Made by a program: the position numbers and the translations under genes. Below are positions 59,173 to 64,000 of a stretch of DNA of 64,000 nucleotides, in pieces; position 1 is the first letter of the stretch, and the number at the start of each line of letters is the position of its first letter. The notes beneath the pieces were generated by a model, which was not told the origin of the DNA, did no database searches, and was given only the letters and a program-made list of their open reading frames with translations. The stretch covers positions 1-64,000 of the forward strand of contig JBDVBY010000004.1 of NCBI GenBank assembly GCA_039942715.1. The letters run 5' to 3'. This DNA is from JABDJX01 sp039942715. Its GTDB lineage: Bacteria; Pseudomonadota; Alphaproteobacteria; Rhodobacterales; Rhodobacteraceae.

Positions 59173-60378
59173 TCAACGCCTCAATGCTACGGCACAAACA
59201 AGCGCAAGAAGCCCACCAATCGACAGGGCCGAAAATGCATACCCCCATTGGGTCACTCCTTCGACCCCATCTAGAACAGCACCAAAAACTATCGGCGCGG
59301 CAGCCCCCGTTCCGATTCCCAAAATCGAGCGCACGCCCAAAGCGCGCCCCAATCGCGCGGCAGGCACAGCGTCGGTCATCGCCGAAGAGAGAACAGATGA
59401 ATCCCCAATCGCCGCAAAGCCATAGATCGCAGTAATCACGAACAAAACGGGCACACTGGCCTCGAAAAGCCATCCAACACTAAATGAGCAGACAGCACCC
59501 AAGGCTGCGAAGAAAATCAGCACCTTGCGGGCCCCAAATCGGTCAGCGCCATAGCCTGAAAGGAACGAAGAGAAGAACCCCGTTACATGAAGTGTCACAG
59601 CGGTCCAGAGGCCCAATTCAATGGCCGACATGCTCCCTTCAACCAGTACCGCGGCAGCCAAGAATGCCGGCACCCAGGCCCACATTCCGAAAAGTTCCCA
59701 ACAGTGCCCAATGTAGCCAAGCGTTAACAGCCGCGCGCGCCGTGTCATCGTTGGCGTGGAAACCTCTGCACCTGCTCCGGGCACCAAAACCGGATCACGC
59801 GCGTTGCGCATCGCGTATACTCCTGAAACCCATCCAAAGACCGTGAGCGCGCCAGTCACCGCAAAGGCTGTGCCATAGTCATAAACCGCCACAAGTGCCG
59901 AGGCCAAAAAGATCGAAACCACATACCCTGCTGACATGCCTGCCAGCACCCAGCCAACGGCCGCGCCCTTCTTGGTCGGCGCGACATTTGCGGAAACCGC
60001 AATAATCGACGAAGTATATGTCCCCCCTTGCGCGAGCCCCAAAAGACCTAAGCAAACCAATGCACTCTCAAAGGAGCGCGCAAAAATCGCCACAAGAAAC
60101 GATGCAATAACAACCGCCAAAGTCGCAGAATGAAACACCTTGATCGCGCCAAACCGGTCACACGCGAACGACGACACCAACAGCGAAATGGCAAAGGCTA
60201 AACTGAACGCGCCTTGCACCATACCTGCCTGCGTCGCCGTCATCTGCCAGGCGATCAGCAAAACACTAAGACACGCGGGATAGGTCATATAAATTGCCGT
60301 GGTGGTCGCGCGCGACACTACGATCAGTGGCAGATGCACAGTTCCAAAGCGTCGAATATCAGTTGGTTGTTCCACCAC
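59173..60378 (-). CDS. Major facilitator superfamily transporter
   Basis: About 401 residues with twelve hydrophobic helices. The loop after helix 2 reads CDRFGAIKVFH and that after helix 8 reads GYGADRFGARKVL, the paired D-R-x-G signatures of MFS proteins. The start is either GTG 60378, one base after the reverse transcriptase stop, or TTG 60390, which overlaps it by 11 bases; I list the GTG. Substrate unknown. Its coupling to the reverse transcriptase gene is the most notable feature. Confidence 0.87.
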   Translation of the reverse strand: MVEQPTDIRRFGTVHLPLIVVSRATTTAIYMTYPACLSVLLIAWQMTATQAGMVQGAFSLAFAISLLVSSFACDRFGAIKVFHSATLAVVIASFLVAIFARSFESALVCLGLLGLAQGGTYTSSIIAVSANVAPTKKGAAVGWVLAGMSAGYVVSIFLASALVAVYDYGTAFAVTGALTVFGWVSGVYAMRNARDPVLVPGAGAEVSTPTMTRRARLLTLGYIGHCWELFGMWAWVPAFLAAAVLVEGSMSAIELGLWTAVTLHVTGFFSSFLSGYGADRFGARKVLIFFAALGAVCSFSVGWLFEASVPVLFVITAIYGFAAIGDSSVLSSAMTDAVPAARLGRALGVRSILGIGTGAAAPIVFGAVLDGVEGVTQWGYAFSALSIGGLLALVCAVALRR

Positions 60379-60379
60379 G

Positions 60380-61705
60380 CTATTGCTCAAATCGTTTGTG
60401 CCATGAGCGCTCTAACAAGCGGCGCAGTTTTGCACCGCGCAAAGGGTTGACCGCCTCGACCCATCCGATCTGACCCAACAGCTTTGCTCTAAAGCCGGCT
60501 TCGGCCAGCCGGCTATCCTCTGGCTTTGCACATGCATGAATGACTGCCTTCAAGCGATCAAACGCAGCGCGATCCACGTTCAGATGACGGTTAACGCCAA
60601 TTCCTGTAACGCGCTGAGGCACATGAAACGGCTGCACACGCGTCTTTGCTGGGTTCAGACAAAATCCCTCATCGGTCACGATCTTCGGCACCGCATCGTT
60701 GATCGTATGCACGATGTGACGATCGCCCGAGAACGTCATATCATCCGCGTAACGGCTATAGTGTGCCCCCAGACTATCGGCCAATTCAGAAAGCCTGCAA
60801 TCAAGGCGAAACACCATTTGATTGGCAAGACCCGGAGAAACAGGCGACCCCTGCGGCAAATGAGGGGTGCGATAGCTCGTGCGATCCGGTGGTAAAAGGC
60901 GCCCAAGCACCCGTGCAGGCGTGGCAGTCGTGCAAAGCCCGGTCAGAACGCGTGCGACACCGTGCGGATAGCCTAAACAGCGGAACAAGCCAAAGACGCG
61001 ACCGGCACCAATAGAGGAAAAAAATGAAGCGATATCAAAACTCACCACCACGTCTTCACCAACATGACGCTGCGCAGCATCCAGACAATTGCGCCCTTTT
61101 ACAAAGCCAAACGCATCATCGTGCACTGGCATTTTGTCAATAATCCCGCGTAGAATGCGCCGTTGTACCGCCTTCAACTGCGCCTTGGGCGCCTCTAGCA
61201 ATCGTACGCCACTTGGCTTTTTCTTAAGGTGATAAAAGTAATGGTTCACCGCCATATCACCGTGGTTTTCATGACGATTGTGCACATCGGCTAGGTAATC
61301 CACCCGCTCTATGGGCAGCAACAGAAAGTCGGCCAGATCGCTCAAAGTCGCCAGTTGCGGTATGTCCAATTTGGAAAAAGCGGCAATCGGCACCATGACC
61401 GGGGAACTTAGGTCTGGCCTCGGCCAAACATCATTGCGCAGGCAGAACTGGTGGATTTTTTCAAACGCGGGCTGCTCTCTCAACGTTGTCGCGGCGGAAT
61501 TGGCGGACGGGGCGTATTGCCCATCAAACCTGTCTAACAAAGCAGTGCATAAGCTGGGTACCAGCCCATGTAACGAGGTTGGCAATCTCTGGCGCAAAAC
61601 GAATGATAGCGCATCTCGCGACCACTCGCCCAACGTCAAGCTGGTTGCCAGGTTGCGCGCCAATGTCACTTTGGATGAGCGCAACGAACGATCCTTGCCA
61701 ATCAC
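60380..61705 (-). CDS. Retron-like reverse transcriptase with N-terminal extension
   Basis: A 441-residue RNA-directed DNA polymerase. An N-terminal domain of about 150 residues is unassigned. The polymerase blocks follow in order: RLLEAPKAQLKAVQRRI (168-184), AFGFVKGRN (198-206), VVSFDIASFFSSI with catalytic D224, LPQGSPVSPGLAN (283-295), YADD (319-322), NPAKTRV (351-357) and VTGIGVN (366-372). The VTG motif and compact thumb point to the retron clade rather than group II introns; no maturase or endonuclease domain is present. The retron NAxxH motif reads AAQRH here. The start is GTG 61705, as in-frame stops lie ten codons upstream. A structured leader lies upstream; no toxin or nuclease partner is adjacent. 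Confidence 0.9.
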   Translation of the reverse strand: MIGKDRSLRSSKVTLARNLATSLTLGEWSRDALSFVLRQRLPTSLHGLVPSLCTALLDRFDGQYAPSANSAATTLREQPAFEKIHQFCLRNDVWPRPDLSSPVMVPIAAFSKLDIPQLATLSDLADFLLLPIERVDYLADVHNRHENHGDMAVNHYFYHLKKKPSGVRLLEAPKAQLKAVQRRILRGIIDKMPVHDDAFGFVKGRNCLDAAQRHVGEDVVVSFDIASFFSSIGAGRVFGLFRCLGYPHGVARVLTGLCTTATPARVLGRLLPPDRTSYRTPHLPQGSPVSPGLANQMVFRLDCRLSELADSLGAHYSRYADDMTFSGDRHIVHTINDAVPKIVTDEGFCLNPAKTRVQPFHVPQRVTGIGVNRHLNVDRAAFDRLKAVIHACAKPEDSRLAEAGFRAKLLGQIGWVEAVNPLRGAKLRRLLERSWHKRFEQ

Positions 61706-61860
61706 AGTTTCGCGCCACCCGCCTAGGGCAAAGCCCTATCACGGTGGTGCCTTGTATGCTCAGCTCGTCTTTCTAAGGCGGGGATGCCCCGCCCAACTCG
61801 TCGCCTTGACGGCTTAGAGTGTTTCCAAGGATCGCCGTTGCAACGTCAAATCTACGCGCA
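61706..61860 (-). ncRNA. Structured leader of the reverse transcriptase gene, possible retron msr-msd-like RNA
   Basis: On the minus strand between the TrcR terminator and the reverse transcriptase start lie several hairpins: GGCGGGG-CAT-CCCCGCC (61777-61793), TAGGGC-TTT-GCCCTA (61724-61738) and small stems near 61803-61813. A TTGACG (about 61844-61849) could be a -35 element. Retron non-coding RNA normally sits exactly here. However, I could not find the long inverted a1/a2 repeats or one long msd stem, so the retron assignment is open. Confidence 0.4.
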
Positions 61861-61878
61861 ATAAATGCGCTTGGGCAA

Positions 61879-61908
61879 CAAAAAACCCCGGCGCCTGACC
61901 GGGGTTTC
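61879..61908 (-). terminator. Terminator after trcR
   Basis: On the minus strand AAACCCCGG (61907-61899) pairs with CCGGGGTTT (61891-61883) around a 7-base loop, and the T run continues. It lies 26 bases after the TrcR stop and separates it from the reverse transcriptase locus. Confidence 0.88.
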
Positions 61909-61934
61909 TCGCTGATAGCAAAAAGACTGAGTGA

Positions 61935-62681
61935 TCAATCTTTGTCGTCTTCATCATCTGAATCATTGGGCAGATTGAAGAAAGTATCCTTATCAGGAAT
62001 GCTTGTGTCTTCCTTCTCTTCATCGGCATCACCCAATGAAAATGTCTCAAGCCCTTCGATGGCCGATGGCAATTTCGGCTCTGGATCACCGCCCAAAGAC
62101 TGTTCGGTCGAGACCAGCTTGCGGCGCTCTTCATCCGACATCAACGTACCGTCTTTGGCTTGCTTCGCAGCAGCTTTTTGCACAGCAGCGTCAAGTTCAG
62201 TCTGTTTGGTCAGACCCAAAGCAACAGGATCAACAGGCTGCGTGTTCGAGATGTTCCAGTGGGTGCGTTCGCGGATCGACTGGATCGTCGGCTTGGTTGT
62301 ACCCACAAGCTTGGAAATTTGCCCATCGGTCAGTTCAGGGTGGAACTTGACCAACCACAAAATAGCCGCCGGGCGATCTTGCCGTTTGGACAATGGCGTA
62401 TAACGCGGACCACGACGCTTTTCTTCACCAACAGCGGCTGCGTTAAACTTCAGCTTCAGTTTGTGCATCGGGTCTTTTTCAGCCGCGTCGATCTCTTCTT
62501 GGACAAGCTGGTTGTTGGTGATCGGATCAAAGCCCTTGACGCCAGCGGCCACATCACCGTCGGCAATGCCCTGCACTTCCAACTCGTGCAGACCACAAAA
62601 GTCGGCGACCTGCTTGAACGTGATCGTTGTGTTGTCCACCAGCCAAACGGCAGTTGCTTTGGCCATAATTGGTTTGTTCAT
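61935..62681 (-). CDS. trcR: Cell-cycle transcriptional regulator TrcR (DUF1013)
   Basis: A 248-residue protein restricted to alphaproteobacteria. The region KATAVWLVDNTTITFKQVADFCGLHELEVQGIADGDVA holds the first DNA-binding-like unit and WLVKFHPELTDGQISKLVGTTKPTIQSIRERTHWN a second HTH; the C-terminus is acidic (DSDDEDDKD). NCBI calls this family TrcR. ATG 62681 with AGGAGA nine bases upstream is used; an upstream ATG would add 55 unrelated residues. Confidence 0.9.
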   Translation of the reverse strand: MNKPIMAKATAVWLVDNTTITFKQVADFCGLHELEVQGIADGDVAAGVKGFDPITNNQLVQEEIDAAEKDPMHKLKLKFNAAAVGEEKRRGPRYTPLSKRQDRPAAILWLVKFHPELTDGQISKLVGTTKPTIQSIRERTHWNISNTQPVDPVALGLTKQTELDAAVQKAAAKQAKDGTLMSDEERRKLVSTEQSLGGDPEPKLPSAIEGLETFSLGDADEEKEDTSIPDKDTFFNLPNDSDDEDDKD

Positions 62682-62805
62682 GTGCGGCTCTCCTGACAGA
62701 CCTATCCTGCGCCGTGAATTCGGCTGACCCGGGTTTTGGGTCGATCCTCGATTTCGGGGAATTGACCCGGTATATAGTCTTGCAAAGACCAAGAGGGAAG
62801 AGCAA

Positions 62806-63432
62806 ATGCGGCTTTTGATGATGATACTGGTATTGATCGGCGGCATGGCGCGCGCAGAAGGCGAACGTGCTGGCGAATTTGATTACTACGTTATGTCACT
62901 TTCCTGGTCGCCAACTTGGTGTGCGCTGGAAGGAAACGAACGTGGTTCGCCACAGTGCGATCAGGATTTTGGCTGGGTCTTGCACGGGCTTTGGCCACAG
63001 TACGAGGCTGGCTGGCCAAGCTATTGTAACACCCGCGAGCGCAACCCGTCACGGCGTGATACTTCGGCGCAAGCAGATCTCTTTGGCGCATCTGGCAGCG
63101 CATGGCACCAGTGGAACAAGCACGGCCGCTGCTCGGGCCTGTCATCGGATGACTACTATGCTTTGTCGCGCGAAGCCTATACCCGCATCGAACGCCCTGC
63201 CCTTTTGCGCCAGCTTGATCGATCCGTGCGCCTACCTGCGGCGGTGATTGAAGAGGCATTTTTAGAGGCCAACCCAACTCTGACTGCCGAACAGATCACA
63301 ATAACCTGCAAAGCCGGTCGCATTCAGGAAGCGCGGATTTGCCTGACGCGAGATTTGGAATTGCGCACTTGCGGACGCGACGTGCAGCGAGATTGCAGCA
63401 TGAAAGACGCGCTTTTTGACCCAATCAAATGA
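62806..63432 (+). CDS. Ribonuclease T2 family protein
   Basis: A 208-residue secreted RNase with a signal peptide (1-17). CAS I is VLHGLWPQ (H60) and CAS II is WHQWNKHGRCSG (H101, H106); the position that is Glu in the canonical HEWxKHG is Gln here. Six or more cysteines provide disulfides. It cleaves single-stranded RNA with little base preference via 2',3'-cyclic phosphates and works in the periplasm or outside. GAGGGAAGAG precedes the ATG. Divergent from trcR. Confidence 0.93.
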   Translation: MRLLMMILVLIGGMARAEGERAGEFDYYVMSLSWSPTWCALEGNERGSPQCDQDFGWVLHGLWPQYEAGWPSYCNTRERNPSRRDTSAQADLFGASGSAWHQWNKHGRCSGLSSDDYYALSREAYTRIERPALLRQLDRSVRLPAAVIEEAFLEANPTLTAEQITITCKAGRIQEARICLTRDLELRTCGRDVQRDCSMKDALFDPIK

Positions 63433-63541
63433 TTTAGTCAGGACTGTTTCGATTTTGTCAACAAATAACGGTAAGGCCCTGCGCTTCTGCGAGCAAATTT
63501 GGAGTTTCCCTATCCGCACCGTCTGTTTTAATAATTGACGT

Positions 63542-64000
63542 ATGACGAGCGATCCTAACATGCACGAAGACGAGCACGGCCAATTGCGCGACAGGCGTGG
63601 TGAGTGGCGTTCAGGTCGTCCGCAAGGGTTCATGCCGTTGCTTGATTGGCCCACAACGCCACGCGTCGTATTGAAGTGGTTTTTTGGGGTACCGGGGTTT
63701 TTGGCACCGTGGTTTGCCATCTATTTTGTAATCACCGCAGCCGCTTATTATTTCTTCACACCTGATATGGCGCGGATGCAAGCGCTTGAAACTGGTTGGA
63801 TGGCCGAGGTGCTCCTGCGAAATGTGGTTCTTGTCGGCTTGTTCACGGGCGGCTTCCATCTCTGGCTCTATCGCTGGCGCGCGCAAGGGCGGCGCACGAA
63901 ATATAACGGCAACTGGATGGCCACCAACGACAAGCGCTTTTTGTTTAATGATCAGGTCTATGACAACATATTCTGGTCAATGGTTGGTGTGGCGATTTGG
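63542..64000 (+). CDS. Sterol desaturase family protein, N-terminal part
   Basis: The gene runs off the window end; 153 codons are visible. After a hydrophilic N-terminus two hydrophobic helices follow (about 55-73 and 92-108), then WLYRWRAQGRRTKYNGNWMATNDKRFLFNDQVYDNIFWS. This layout fits the fatty-acid hydroxylase/sterol desaturase family of roseobacters; the di-iron His boxes would lie beyond the edge, so the call rests on the N-terminal pattern only. ATG 63542 is used. Confidence 0.72.
   Translation, partial: MTSDPNMHEDEHGQLRDRRGEWRSGRPQGFMPLLDWPTTPRVVLKWFFGVPGFLAPWFAIYFVITAAAYYFFTPDMARMQALETGWMAEVLLRNVVLVGLFTGGFHLWLYRWRAQGRRTKYNGNWMATNDKRFLFNDQVYDNIFWSMVGVAIW

Noticed and set aside
60380..61705. 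Group II intron maturase
   Set aside because: No maturase or HNH domain, no intron-like RNA ends around the gene, and the VTG block fits retron-type enzymes better.
61771..61793. GGCGGGG-CAT-CCCCGCC hairpin as a fifth copy of the dispersed repeat
   Set aside because: It lacks the CCCCGAGGTATTTTT tail and is better treated as part of the reverse transcriptase leader.
1..64000. tRNA or rRNA genes, CRISPR arrays, insertion sequences
   Set aside because: No T-loop-like GTTCGAATC arrays in a cloverleaf setting, no regularly spaced direct repeats and no transposase gene were noticed on reading; small tRNAs could be missed by eye.

Overview
The window comes from the chromosome of an alphaproteobacterium, most probably a member of the Rhodobacteraceae (Roseobacter group). 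The evidence is gene content and order: mdh-sucCD-sucAB-lpd in one run, an F1-only ATP synthase operon (atpHAGDC without F0 genes), a PhaR regulator beside hemC/hemE, a DUF1013 TrcR-type cell-cycle regulator, mesaconyl-CoA hydratase and malyl-CoA thioesterase of the ethylmalonyl-CoA pathway, and ectoine-degradation enzymes. No tRNA, rRNA, CRISPR array or insertion sequence was recognised; the only non-coding RNA gene I can name is the 4.5S SRP RNA (minus strand, about 33.03-33.12 kb).

Layout. 0-5.6 kb: tail of an EF-hand protein, then a plus-strand stress/detoxification module (AhpD-like protein, Tat-exported metallo-beta-lactamase-fold hydrolase, quinone reductase, TetR regulator, lumazine-binding-like protein, cytochrome b561-YceI fusion). 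Two copies of a GACCGGTC palindrome lie before the first two genes. 5.9-8.3 kb (minus): malyl-CoA thioesterase, NnrU-like membrane protein, mesaconyl-CoA hydratase. 8.5-9.6 kb: small secreted protein and a TauE/SafE exporter. 9.8-20.5 kb (plus): malate dehydrogenase and the 2-oxoglutarate dehydrogenase/succinyl-CoA synthetase genes, with three small uncharacterised genes placed between the enzymes. 20.6-22.3 kb: a caspase-fold-like protein with peptidoglycan-binding domains. 22.3-25.1 kb: phaR, hemC and divergent hemE. 25.1-29.0 kb (minus): dnaX, ybaB, a TraB/GumN-like protein and recR. 29.1-31.8 kb (plus): phosphatase, membrane protein, SDR and AraC-type regulator. 31.9-35.6 kb: rsgA, SRP RNA and a GGDEF-EAL protein. 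35.7-40.7 kb: nudC, SRPBCC protein, OmpA-like lipoprotein, Ada-like repair protein, nth and a PfkB kinase. 40.7-48.7 kb (minus): murC, murG, ftsW, an unknown membrane protein, clpA and gloB. 48.8-55.1 kb (plus): methyltransferase and atpHAGDC with a foreign-looking gene between atpG and atpD. 55.2-58.9 kb (minus): class III aminotransferase, ectoine hydrolase and M20 deacetylase. 59.2-62.7 kb (minus): TrcR, then a retron-like reverse transcriptase with a structured leader, then an MFS transporter whose start touches the reverse transcriptase stop. 62.8 kb to the end: RNase T2 and a truncated sterol desaturase family gene.

Most of the window is core metabolism and cell biology. The accessory part is the reverse transcriptase locus. 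Other points of interest are small unknown genes embedded in core operons (suc, atp, murG-ftsW/clpA), a four-copy family of hairpin repeats ending in CCCCGAGGTATTTTT in intergenic gaps between 25 and 38 kb, and a compact ectoine-catabolic operon that carries an ArgE-type deacetylase where DoeB would be expected. All functions are inferred from sequence motifs and remembered family features; no database search was run.
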